Assembly: GCA_003640385.1 (NCBI GenBank)
Contig: RCAB01000038.1
Coordinates: 62,001 to 126,000 of the forward strand
Origin: Setaria digitata
Taxonomy: Eukaryota > Nematoda > Chromadorea > Rhabditida > Setariidae
DNA: 64,000 bases
Direction of reading: 5' to 3'
Part shown: in pieces, positions 1 through 16,900 of the stretch
Numbering within the stretch: the first letter of the stretch is position 1
Layout: each line of letters opens with the position of its first letter
Position numbers and translations under genes: made by a program
Notes under the pieces: generated by a model
The model's database searches: none
Seen by the model: only the letters and a program-made list of their open reading frames with translations
Told to the model about the DNA's origin: nothing

Positions 1-73
1 TTAGGACTCAAAAATGTAAATTTCCTACACGAAAAATTAATCAAAAAAAACTCTAAGCAAATTATTCACATAC

Positions 74-4761
<4,688 letters not shown>

Positions 4762-4993
4762 CTGTAGAAGATTATTAGTAATCATTAAATTACTATCTTG
4801 ATGAACAGACAACTATCCTACAGATTTATGACATTTTTATCAAAATCATTAAAACAGGTCCACTGATAATGCATGACTGTAAGCCATAATTGCAAAAGAG
4901 TAATTTTTGAAAATGATGTTCACGAGTACGAATTCCTTTCCGAAATTATCATTACATGACTAAGCTTATCACATAGCAAAAATAAAGGAACAC

Positions 4994-5196
4994 CTTGGAT
5001 GAGCCCCGTGGTGAGAAGATATCTGCGTGCTAGTATGCGAACCGTTGCCTCCAGCAGTGGCATGATGATGGGAACTAGAAGGTGATGGTGCAGTCATTGG
5101 TGCATGTTGTACAGTGGTCGCCATTCGGGTATATGGATCCGATGGCAGCCGATGAAAAGCGCTGGTCACTGCTTTGGTTGATGAACACGGTATCTT
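4994..5196 (-). other. par-1: par-1 alternative N-terminal exon (His/Ser-rich)
   Basis: Open frame of 67 codons plus two bases between TTTTTGCAG (ending 5197) and donor AAG|GTGTTC. It encodes a Ser/His/Thr-rich, low-complexity stretch containing SSSHHHATAGGNGSH. It enters in phase 0, as the exon at 5590-5730 requires, and leaves in phase 2, as the kinase exon acceptor at 4741 requires. The composition is typical of the disordered N terminus of PAR-1 kinases. Confidence 0.75.
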
Positions 5197-5589
5197 CTGC
5201 AAAAATATATGATTCCTTTTGTTTCTCAAAGTACGAATTTGGCAATTTAACAGCACAATGTCAGCTTCATAAGAGAAATCGACTTTAAGATAACTTATGG
5301 TCCAACTCTTGTACAGACATCCGTGGGGTTAAAAACTGTTAACATCATGACCAGTTAGAATTCTTCGACAAAATAAGAAATGCTTTATACGATTCGCTTT
5401 AATTTCGTTACTGTCTGTTTCACAGCAGATTCTTTTTAATGATCTACCAATACAAACGATAAATAATGCATACACTGTACATTATGATGTGAAATGTAAC
5501 CTGACAGGTATTTCAAATTATTTAAGCCTTCGAAAAAAGTATTTAGTACTAACTAGAATAAATTTCAAAAATTGGAAAACAAAGCTTAC

Positions 5590-5730
5590 ATTTTGTCCGT
5601 TGGTAGTAGACTGCGTAGAAGCAGTATCCTTAATTTTTCGAGATGATTTCCGCACAGGCGGTACGTTACTATTTTTCCCAATTATATTCTTATTTACTGC
5701 TTCAGTGCTAGAGCACGACTTCACATACTC
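5590..5730 (-). other. par-1: par-1 alternative N-terminal exon
   Basis: 47-codon phase 0/0 exon between AATTGCAG (ending 5731) and donor AAT|GTAAGC. It encodes a basic, Ser/Thr-rich segment starting EYVKSCSSTEAVNK. It joins in frame to exon 4994-5196 downstream and to exon 9397-9498 upstream. Confidence 0.7.
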
Positions 5731-5818
5731 CTGCAATTGGAAACATGACAAGACATCCTACTTCTCGGTAAGCATAACACGTTACAATATAAGAAAGAAG
5801 ATAAAGCATGTATGTTAA

Positions 5819-6306
5819 CAAATCCTTTCTAAGGCGCAACTGTAGAGCACTCTGGAGCAACACTTGTAAAAAACAATACACCTCAAAATGTCATTGTTAG
5901 ATGAGTTAAAAGATACCTCAAAATTAGCATTATTATCACATCAATCGTCAAATTTCTGAGCTTAAAGAGAGGTAACATTATGAATATTTTAGTAAGTTCA
6001 AGTAGAATAATATTCAAAACGATGCCTTATGTTTAACTGCTGACATTTGTACATTATTGAATGAAATATCCACGACGTACGAATCGCGGTAACACCAAAA
6101 GTTCCGTTCATTTCGATACTTTGCATGTAATAAAAAACTGATAGTAGAGAAGTGATAAGGCTTATCAAATGCTACCATGCAAAGAGGAAGTATAGTAAAG
6201 TACCGTGGAACGAAGCCATCATACCCAGAAGAGGAACTAAGCGAGGAGCAAAATTTAACAATGGTTAGCCTTTGCAATACCATTAATCCCTGTAACAAAG
6301 CCAGTC

Positions 6307-6337
<31 letters not shown>

Positions 6338-9300
6338 AAAAAGAAAAAGAACTCCAATGAGTCAAGAAACCGCAGCTACTGATCAGGAGGTACCATTTTA
6401 TTGGGATCGTTAGTTTGAAATCCACGTTCTGTTCCAGCTTAATAAAAAGTTTCACTAAAGTTTAAAAACATCTAATTATTCCCTATCAACAACTGATTTC
6501 ATGATCCAGGTCTAGAATCAATCAAATTAGCGACCACTATCACTTGATTACTACAGTTGTTCACAAAGAATATACATAAAAAAGAAAACACTATTATATA
6601 CTGAGAGCAAAAATTTGAGCAAGAGAGTGAGTAAGAAATCTTTTCATAATAGTCCACTATTTTGTGTAAGCCTTAAAACTAAACAGATCTACGAGCAAAA
6701 CTTTAGCCAAAAAATCTGTGATGACTACTACAACAGGTCTCATTCTGTACCAGTATTTGTCCCGATCAACTCGTAGACGCATGATATTGGCTGGCTGGTA
6801 AAATCAAGTGAATGACCTCGTTCTAATTGAATCCTTTCTGTGGGTGTGTGTGTCTATGTCTGTGTAGTATCTACCAAGACATGTACACCTCCCTCAACAT
6901 GAACAACAGCTATATTTTAATACAACCTGTAGCATTAGTGACGTAAAAATCAGTATAAAAAGATTATCTAAATCTAGCGATATGCACAGATGGATCATCT
7001 CTCGAATGCCTCATTAGCTGCTCATCACCTCGTCATGTTAAAGTAACATGGATTATTAGGAGTCAACTCAGTTTGCGATAGAATCAAAGATGAATGAAAT
7101 ATATGCAGCATTTTCGGGTAGCATCTCACTCATCTTACGCAAATAAAAACAGGCATAACAGTTATTTTTCTCATTCTTAACTCATACTTCTATTCTTTCA
7201 AAAATGTTTGAACACTCCAAGAAATTTCCCTTAACTGCAATAAATCTGACAAACCAGATGCATACCTGAATGATTCTATTCACATCTACATCCACCGGTA
7301 ACCGACAATCAGCAAGGACACGGTTAGGTTAATTCACAAATGACCTAGAAATTTTTAGATATTCGAAAGTGAATCACAATGAATCGTACTAATTTCAGGC
7401 GATACTGACTGTTGAGATAATAAAATAAATTGAAATTACACCATACAATATTAAAAAGAGTGTTTAAAATAAGAAAAATTTTCAAGCCAAAACATACAAA
7501 TTACCTTCCACTATCATCAAATTTCCAACTTGCGCTGAACATGCATTAATAATTTCTGAACTCCCATATTTAATCAACAAAAATAAAATCAAAAATAAAA
7601 AAGACCTTTTGTATCAACCAATTCGTCATTCACATTGAACATCAACACAACGACAGTCATTGTGTCTATTGAAGTTATCAAAATTTAAAAGTATTTCTCT
7701 ACCTCAAACTTTTAATTTCTCATATTTTTCTTTTACTAATTCTCATTTTAATACGCTATCATTCTGACAACTGATAAAGGCTGATGGCAACAACAAAAGA
7801 TACTTCGAACAGTGATTTTTTAACAAAAAACTACTTTATATTTTCAACATTTATACATCTAAAATTTTCTCCTTGGTGCTTTTTTTATTGCAAATAGCTC
7901 ACCGAGTTCCTTTTCTACAATTTATTAGATGATAAAACATCCTTTTTTTTTTTAGTTTTCGAACATTTTTTTTTAATAAAACGGTAGAACAATTCGAATT
8001 ACAACCACCATCATGGCAATTATAACCTAAAAATTAAATTACTCCATTACTGCTATACAAAACCTGCAAGTAAGTTAGCCCAAATTACTTCTACTTCTAA
8101 TTTCCCAATTTAGTACTAAAATTTTGAATTTCATGCATTGTAAAAGAAACTTACATTTAGGACTGCCAATTCATCCACGTAATATATAATGTTTGTCAGG
8201 CCTAAGATATTGCAGAAATACAAACCACATAAATTCAGGAAATAGACAGGAAGTTGGAAACAACAGTTCGCTATGGGAATGTTCCACTGCTCTGCCTGCA
8301 CATAGATTACCTTTTCCATATCGAAATTACAAAAAAAAAAAAAAAAAAAAGAAAAAAGAAAAAAATGGATGAAAACCTAAGATTTGCACTGAAAATTGAA
8401 ATTCATATTTCTGACTTTCACAATGAAAAATTTGCTCACATTGGACCTCTCTTTAGGAAATGGAAAAGAAAGAAAAAAAAAACTCCAATTTACTTTCTAA
8501 CAATAAGCCTACACAAATAGAGCTGAGGAACAAATCCAAATCCTTCAAGAATAATCTTGATTTCTTCATATTCGAAGGAACCAATTTTTCTTCTGTCCAA
8601 TTAAACTTTACGCTACGCTTTTTCTAGTGCATTTTTGAGGCCTTTGGGAAACATTTGCTTTCCTTAAACTGTTTACACGTTAATGACACTTCTCATGCGT
8701 CTATCAAACGTTAATACATTCGAATCTGATCAAAGAACTTCCATACCTCTTCAAGTTCCCTTCCCATCATTACAATCCAGCGAAATGTGGAAAAATCTAA
8801 ATGAAGTAATACAAACACATCACAGTTACAGCATAATAAATCTCGGTAAAAATAGCTCCTACAGCCTTATAATAGTGTTATCCATGCTCTCTGTACATGC
8901 ATCCATTTCCACTTAATATCCTTATGTTCTATAGATCTGTTTGCGTTCAACTCATTGCTTCTAAATCTTGTCACATTTGAGCTTTTTTTTTTTTTGAAAA
9001 AAAGAGAGCGTTTGAATGCAAAAATCAGTTAAGCACAAAATTTTTAATGCAAGCTGGAACACCTTTAGCAGTACACCGCGAATTCGAATCAAAATCGGAT
9101 AAAAAGTGAATGTTAAATGGATACTGCTAAGAGAATCCATATTCTTAACCATCATAAACGAAATCCATTTCTGAACCAGATGCCAGATTTTTCTAAAAGA
9201 GCTAGGATGACATTAAAATTAAAAGAAATTTGCGGGTTTTTGAGAAGAAAGAAATTTGGAACTTAAATTTCATGAAGCCAACTGATATGGATATGTAGGT

Positions 9301-9396
9301 AGTTGAAAATCGATTACTGGAGAAAAAAAAAAAACTCATACGTTCCTTTATTTCAGAGAACAGAGATGGCAAGAGACGACAATGACTCCCTCTTAC
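5819..9396. other. par-1 intron, no supported gene
   Basis: Intronic on the minus strand for the 9.4 kb isoform. I see only AT-rich sequence, a 30-base poly(A) tract with A/G tail near 6307-6350, a second near 8331-8365 and a T run near 7943-7952. Short open frames here have no splice context or protein-like composition. Confidence 0.5.
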
Positions 9397-9498
9397 TTCC
9401 TTCAACCTACAAGGAAGTAAAACTTGTTTGAAAGATTTTGCTATCTTCGGGCTTGAACCTGACAGTGTTTCAGAGGACATCTCAGTCACTGAGAAACG
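9397..9498 (-). other. par-1: candidate alternative first exon of par-1
   Basis: Minus strand TTCATTTTCAG (ending 9499) is followed by 102 open bases and donor GAA|GTAAGA. The first ATG is at 9480-9478 and gives 28 codons beginning MSSETLSGSSPKIAKSF. Both ends are phase 0, matching exon 5590-5730. The strong acceptor with an ATG 18 bases downstream suggests a trans-spliced first exon, but the frame is open back to the acceptor, so an internal exon is also possible. This isoform would have 196 codons before the intron that interrupts the glycine loop. Confidence 0.55.
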
Positions 9499-12368
9499 CT
9501 GAAAATGAAGAGAAGGAAGTAGCTGAATAGGAACCTACCTACACACCAAAGACACACATCAAAACTAACGGTATCTTTCCCTTCAGGCATCAGAAGATGC
9601 CACATTCGGAAAGATCTATTGGCCGAACGATCCGTTCACATATGAATGGAAAAAAAATAAAATGATGTGAAGTAGTGGAAAATGGAGGTGACGAGTAGGG
9701 TTTGTATGGAATACCATAACACAGCAATCACAGCAGCAGTTTACCATAACCCTGCTCCCCCGCCCCTCCCGTTCCTCTGGCTTTAATTCATTATCCCCAA
9801 AAGAGCAGGGATGATCAATGCCTTGCAATTCCTACCACTGGTGTTAATCAATAACTAATTAATAAAAAGACTTGCTTTCTTTTCGTCCTCTTTAAGATGC
9901 GAGACAAGGAGATAGGAGAGAGAGAGAGAAAAAAAGTTTTGTAAGGTGTTGGCATTGCAAGAACGACGACTGTCACTAATTCATTAGCGAAGGTAAAACG
10001 ATAGCATGGATGCAATGTGTTGCATTAAGAGGTACACATTGTAGCACAAGTGACAGCAGGGGATTTGTTCAATTTTTCAAATGATAACGAGAAAAAGAGA
10101 AAAATAAAGGCAAAGGGAGTTGGGGATGTTTTTTCAAAAGATTCGGGTCGAACCAATTTTTTATTTTCAAAGTTTCATTCAAGTAATTCAAACAGGGGAG
10201 GAAAATAAAAATTTTTAAGATGAAATTCACCTAATTTTTCCAACAAAAGCAACCATAATGATGTGTCCCAAATTGACAATTAAGACCAACTGCTCATGGT
10301 AAATAAATAAATAGATAGAGTAAAAGGAAGAAATATTATCCGAATCAGCTACCTCAATAGCCAACAATAATAATAATGACAGTACAACAGCAATAATTAT
10401 TACTAATGCTGTCGTTATTGTTAAAAATTGAATGTAAGCCAAAGTGCTTCAGTCCACGAACTAAATCATTGATTTATTGATGGGATATTAGACCGAATGA
10501 TGTCTATAGTCATTTCTCTCTGTTTGCATCTTCCCATATATCAATTTAATTAATCTCTGTTGAGAAATCAACCTGCAGTGGCAAATTTCAGCACAGATTA
10601 AAATCAACATACGCCGGATTCATCTACCAAATCCTGATTAACTAACTAATAGCCTTCAATTCATCAATTTCTAAACACTTCAATTAATTAATTCCTCGAG
10701 AATCGAAAGACATAAACAAAAACTGATCACAAGCACTAAATCTTTGGAAATATCTCTTCTACATGTCTGAATGATGTACTTCTTGGACTCGGAATGTGTA
10801 TTGAAGGATGAGGGAGAATATAATAAGGATGGCCAATGTTTGGATCAAATTTCACGTTTTCTGCAATAAGCCAAACAAATCCATGCTACGAAGCAAGCCC
10901 TAGTCGTTTAATTCAGTAACAAGCTAAAAAATCATTGTACATGAAAAATTACAAACAGGAAAAGCTCGATAAATTTCAACAGCATAAGCAGTGGAATGAT
11001 AGCAATTTCAAACAGTTCGTGAATTCTCGCATTAAGAATTCAGTCTGTGTGATTGGCATCTAGAATTTCATATATGTGCAATGGAAAGAGAAAAACCAGA
11101 TATGTTTAAGTAAGCAAGCAGTAGTCCGAAGAACTGCAACTGTTTCGACAGCATATGTCATCATTTCCAATTAAATACCACGGTAAAGATAAAGATTGAG
11201 AAGATAAAAAGAAGAACTGATTAGTTTGTACACGCATAAGAATGGTCTCTCAGAAAGGTATTATTACCTTGGCAAATTCAACAACTTCACCGTCATCATA
11301 CCAATACATAATCTAATTATGTCAACCGGTTGTGCAACCGTTTCCTTCCTCAAAATGTATCATATCATCTTTCCTATTATCAATATTTCCCGGAACCAGG
11401 TTCCTTAATAAGAAAAAAAAAATGTATGAACAAAATAGTTTCAAGGGAACAGTGAGGAGAAAATAGCATTTTAGGGTGACTGCTTCTGAAACATAAAATC
11501 CAGTTATAATGATTTTATGGATGAAATTTATTCATAATTGTTCCGTACCAATAGTAGTTGTAAATGCAGCTGGTTCAGAATTTAAGAGAATTTCTAGGCA
11601 CTGAAACTCTGCTTTTTATCATATTATCAATATCAGCAGTCCGAAAAATATCTCTCTATACAGCCATGTCATCTTGTCAAGTTTAAAAAAATGTCCTTTA
11701 CATTAGTTTTGAAATTCTGGATTTCATTGCATTTGAAAATAAGGTGAGCAATAATAGAAAGGACGAAGCATTCTGTAAGGTGTCAGAAAAGGAAGATCAG
11801 AACTGAAATTTTCCGACAAAAAACCAAACATCTAAATTACAGCAGAAAATGATTCACAAAGCACAAAGTTCCATCAAGCAGTGTGATTCTAAAAGTCGCC
11901 ATGTAAAGAGGTGAAGGCAATACAATACCTGAACTTTTTCTGTAATCGAAACAATGTTATCATCGTAGTGTATCAAAGCTAATCTATTTCATCATCCAAT
12001 AATTCATCAATCAATTAACCGATCAATAAAGGACCTTTCACAAATTGAAGTTCATTCAAAATGATCAGTCACGAAGAGGAACAAAAAGAGTGAAATAAAA
12101 ATGGGTCTAATTAAGGGAACGAAATGGAATTGATGCAAGTTTCTCATACAAATTCCATAAACAGCTGTGCTCTTGTTCCTTGGTTTCATCCTAAAACTTC
12201 TAAATAGTCTTGGGACTATTTCTCTAACGAAGAAACTGCAACTGAATTTCGACAAAGAAGAATTATGCAACTGAAAAAAATTTCATTCTGCAGCAGGAAA
12301 AGCAATCATACACTTTTTTTTAATGCTGGTAAAACAGAAAGCTCAGTGAGATACTTATAATTTAACAT

Positions 12369-12399
<31 letters not shown>

Positions 12400-12854
12400 T
12401 ACATACACCGACACAGACACAGATATACTGCTATGTTGTGTAAAAATTGAATCGGTAAAGAAAAAAAAAAGATGAGAGGATGAAATTGTCTAAGTTTAAC
12501 GGTTTACGAAAGACTACTGAGGAGTGTTGAATAACCGGTTAACTAGACCGGTAAACAAGAGAAGGTATGAGGACGGAAGGAAAGGAAGACATTTCTGGTT
12601 CTCAGAAAGCAGCGGTCATAATAGAAACCTTTCAAATCTACAAAGAATAATCAGAAATCAGAAGCGAATGTACTTCCATCCAATCTTTACATTTTGATGA
12701 ACAAAGAAAACATTTCTAAACTCCGGTTTGAAACCGGAAACAGTAGGATCATCTACTGTCCCTCTATCTACCGCGATAGTCCTAATTAATCGCAATTTAA
12801 TCTCTATTTCTTCATCAAATCCATTAAGGTTATTTTAATTCATATAGTACTTAC
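9499..12854. other. par-1 intron, no supported gene
   Basis: AT-rich intron sequence of the long isoform. It contains an ATAC/AC microsatellite at about 12365-12427 and the ACCGGT cluster starting at 12532. No convincing exon was found on either strand. Confidence 0.5.
12365..12427. repeat. ATAC/AC microsatellite
   Basis: Runs of ATAC units pass into AC dinucleotides and back, ending in CACAGA units. Located within the long par-1 intron. Confidence 0.9.
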
Positions 12855-13187
12855 CGGTTTTCTCGATTATGAGCAGAAGACTGACTGGACTCAGACACAC
12901 CGCTCACCCAACCTGCTAGGCATAAAGATCGTTCATTCGTGGAATTTAAATGAATTCAAAATTACTACATAAAAACCAGGAAGAAATGAATTTCCGGGAA
13001 TTGAAGCAAGCGGGATAGGATGAATGATGCTATCATATTAACAGCAGTGAGAAGATAGAAAGAAGAGGATTTGAGGAAAATCATTCTATTACAGATGACA
13101 GAAGTTGGCATGATAATAATGCGGTAAAAAGACGGAGAAAAGTCAATTTCTCATTTACTTCTGGTATTAACAGCGATAACCACCGGT
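12532..13187. promoter_or_regulatory. cluster of ACCGGT / AACCGGTT palindromes
   Basis: Sites read directly: TAACCGGTTA (12532-12541), ACCGGT (12547-12552), the 17-base inverted repeat with arms TCCGGTTT and AAACCGGA (12722-12738), ACCGGT overlapping the exon donor (12853-12858) and ACCGGT (13182-13187). AACCGGTT is the known consensus of Grainyhead/CP2 factors, so an epidermal enhancer or internal promoter is a possible reading. Function is inference. Confidence 0.35.
12855..12912 (-). other. par-1: candidate internal exon of the long par-1 isoform
   Basis: 58-base exon with a strong donor (CCG|GTAAGT) and a TAGCAG tandem acceptor (ending 12913, or 12916 for a 3-base longer form). Of the three frames only one is open; it encodes WVSGVSESSQSSAHNREN. 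It needs two bases to complete a codon at entry, which is what the 21380 donor leaves, and it leaves in phase 2, which matches the kinase exon at 4741 directly. This isoform would therefore skip the 5.2 and 5.6 kb exons. Confidence 0.55.
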
Positions 13188-13639
13188 CAGGACGAAGACC
13201 ACATACCGGCAAAGACAAGCAGTGCAAAGGAGCCCAGTACTGGCAGAGGTAACTGTTGGAGAGAGCAAGTACCGGCAGAGTCGGAAGGAGCCAAAGTACC
13301 GCTCTATTGCTAGATGTTGTGGGCGAATTTCGAGAACTGCTGCTGTTTTCTGTGATATTTTATTATATTTCGAGATGTTACACCCCTCAGAGTGTAAATT
13401 GAATATCTGATGTGAAGGAGTGCGGTTTCGAAGTGTAAAAAAGTATATTTATTTGGGAAGAAACTTGGCTAGCTGACTGTCTATAACACAAACACACTCC
13501 ACCGAACAGAACAGACCGGAACGGAACAGTGGCCATAACCTTCCACCCATCCCCTATGTAACTTAAAAACCGTCCTCACTTTCCGGCAACCGAAATTAGA
13601 AAACAACGGACTCGATCGATGCCAGTACCGTTAACGAAT

Positions 13640-13975
13640 GGAAATGCCAGTGTGTGTCTGTGTGTGTCAGTGTGTATGGCGGCGGTACGGAGGCTGCTGC
13701 TGTGCCGGACACACACACACACAGACACACAGACACATGCACGCATACGCATACGCGTGCGTATACATAAGCTTACGTATAGACATGCACGCACGTGCAC
13801 GTAGAAGCTTACGTAGCAATTATAAATATATGCAGAGGTGTACATGCACAGACGTGGAGTTGCATAGCATGGAGAAATTTCAAGAAGCCACTTGGTGGAT
13901 TTGGAGGAGATGTGGTGGTTGGGAAGCAGAACACTGCGGACAGACACAGACACAGACACATGTACACCATATTGA
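13640..13975. repeat. alternating purine-pyrimidine (CA/TG, CG-containing) tract
   Basis: TGTGTGTCTGTGTG-type sequence, then an (AC)n run at 13711-13737, then ATGCACGCATACGCATACGC and GCACGTGCACG stretches, with the 11-mer AAGCTTACGTA repeated about 38 bases apart (13768 and 13805) and a CAGACA repeat at 13938-13960. It stands out against AT-rich surroundings and is Z-DNA-prone. It may mark an internal par-1 promoter. Confidence 0.7.
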
Positions 13976-16900
13976 TGCGGTGAGTGGAGAAGTGGTGTGA
14001 GGAGGGTGGCATCAGGTAGGCAGGGAGTGACTCTCGAAGTCCACTGTTGTTAGATGGCTGTCACCCTAGTGTCACCTCCTCGGATGTCCTCCTATACATT
14101 GTATTCTCTCCACGGCCTCTTCCTCTCTCTTTCAGATAGACTTTCGAATGTGCAAGCACTTCCTGTCAACATTCATGATAATAAAAGTCCCTACTGGACA
14201 ACACATAGAAAGAGTTGGGATGGAAATTTCAAAACAGTCTATAATTAATCTAGTAGCAGAGAGAGAGAAGGAGGGTAAGAGAGTGTAGAGAGAGGAGAGT
14301 AAGCGAGAAGTAGTGAGTAAGGACAGACTCTTCAGCGTCGAAGTTGAAGTTGTTAACTGCTGAGGGGTGCAAATTCAACTCTCCGCAATTTCATATTCCT
14401 CTTCAAAATGTGCGCACAACAAAAGGATATGTGGGGACAGGCAGTTCTCAGCTTCAGGATACAGCGTGACGTAAGTGTTCCATCGACGTAGTACAGCAGA
14501 ATGACCAACTGGCCCTGCTGAAAAACTCGCTCTGTCCACTTGCATTTCTGTAGTTAACAACAGAACGTATGCAAGCCTGCTGTCGACGTTCACCGATGAC
14601 GTGGTCGTAACGTTGTTCGTTACGTTCACTGAAACTTCCGTGCTGGTTGACCTTCATGCCACAAGTTGATACAGCAGCATGTGCGCAAGTAACCTTGTCA
14701 CTTCTCATCACAGTCATTTGTTCCTTATTGTGTTACGAGAGTTACGTACTATTACGTGATGTCATTCGTCAGTGTTGCTGCAAACGGAACTTGCTAGATC
14801 TCCCAGGATGATTCGAATCCTCATGCACATGCTGCCAAAATTTGATTGAATCTACAATGAGACGCATTGGGAATTGTTTGCAGGAAGGAGGATGAAGAGG
14901 AAGACGCAAGAAACGCGAAAGGGAACAGTATTCCCGATGCTCCAGATCGCCATAAAATCTAGATGAGTTATATTTTGCAAGGGTACAGATAAATTAGCGA
15001 ACAGACGAACGTACACTGTTGGGAAACAGAAATAATTATGAATTCCGTAGAAAAATAATGAATGGAGCTGAGAGATTGTTGACTGGAAGGAAATGGAAGT
15101 TGGCTCTATATTTGAATGAGGGATGTGGAGAAAGAAGGAATGTACAGACATGAAGTTGATATACACCTGACGGTAGCAGTGGCTAGACTCCGTCACAAAT
15201 ATCAATTCACTTGTGTTGTTGCATTAGCAAATAAGCAGTACAAAGCTGCTGTCATTAAAGAGCAGTAGCATTAAGTTGTTATATCGGTTTTTAATGATTT
15301 CCATCGCCACCTGTTTTGGTAACTTTCAAAATGACAGAAGCATTTCAGTCGTAATGAATGGAAAGAAATTCGCAAATGTGAAATAGGTATTAGTATCTTT
15401 AAAAATTATTTACATCCATAAATTGAGATCTTTACGAGTACGAATTCAGACAGTTCAGGAAGCAGCAGTTGAAAGAAATCTCAAGTAAGCACCTCTACCT
15501 TGGGATTTTCCAAATTAGCACAGGCTATTCATAATCTTCATTGTACAATTCCCTGGAAACAATGATATAACTCCCAATGTAATTAGTATAAACTATAATT
15601 TCCAGTCTGTAACAGTAGGTTGCTAACATCACGAGAATTTGAAGTGATGTGATGGAGAGGACTGAATTTGCTGGCACCGGAAGGTCGTGTCAGGCAACGA
15701 CTGCTTAATCACTGCACAGAATGGTTCAATACAACAAACCACTTACCTAATCTTCTGGTGACCACTGTAAAACTTTGCAAAACAAAGAACAAACTCAACA
15801 GGATTTAAGGATACCGAAATCAAGTTCTGGAAAATCTTCCCAATGCGGAATAATCACAAGTGCTTGGGTTATAAATGATAAAAGGTCAGTATCGGTCGTT
15901 GGAGCTATACTGAAATTAATGATTCAAAATGAGATACTTGTCTGACAAGATTGGTAGATTTAGATTTCCATGGATACGATAGAATATGCACGAATTCACG
16001 ATGCATCGGACACAAAATCGTTTCTCGTTTAGTTACTGTAAAGAAGTGGTTGAACTTAGAATGATGCCGGAAATTATCCCAGCGAAAAACAGGAAGAGAA
16101 ACAGATTAGATTTGATTAGAATCCTTTTAAACATCCTATTCCACTCAACTGATTCGAAATCAAGATGATTTTCTTTCTTTGTTTGTTTACCTCTAATTAT
16201 AAGGAAATCAGTTTTTACCAAGAATTAACGAATAAGCCAGCATGGACAGCTACTTTTTCCTAAGCTCTGCAAATTTTCTAAACAACACTGATTTCAAGAT
16301 TTCTGAAAATAAAAAGTCTAACTCAAAGAAAAATGATCAAACTAATCTCTCACTACTGCCTTAAACTATAGCAAAAAAATCCGTACTAGGCTACAGCTAT
16401 AACCTTGATTTCAAGAAAATTTTCTCATTCTAGTCAAGAATAATTGCTGAAACATATAGTAATAATGATGATAACGGTTAATTATGGCAATGGTGATAGC
16501 TTGTGGTAATTATGACTGATGAAAATGATTGTGATGACGACGAGTCCATCTACTTTCTTTTGCATTTGACAGCACAAATAAATGTATATATACAAATATA
16601 ACATGTATCTCGTTTCGACATAATGATGCTGATGGATCACCACATTGATGATAAGCTGATGATAAGTGAATGCATCTGATTCTTTCTTCTCAGCAGAACA
16701 AATGGATATGTGTAACTATACATCTGATAAAGAGATAAGACTGATACACTGTGATAGGGTGGAATGCAAAAGAGATCAATCAGTTTATCACTTCACATAT
16801 AATTTTGGTAATTTTTTTCTAATTTTATTCCTGAAATACTGTAACGATATTAAAGTTGTTTTCTTTTTTTTTTCATTTAACTCGAAAAAAAATAAAGAAT

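Noticed and set aside
13576..13959. 127-codon minus ORF and overlapping plus ORFs
   Set aside because: The frames are open only because of CA/TG repeats; they give Cys/Val/Arg-rich low-complexity peptides.
14454..14717. 87-codon minus ORF
   Set aside because: No splice context, no recognisable motif, and overlapping open frames of similar length on the same strand.
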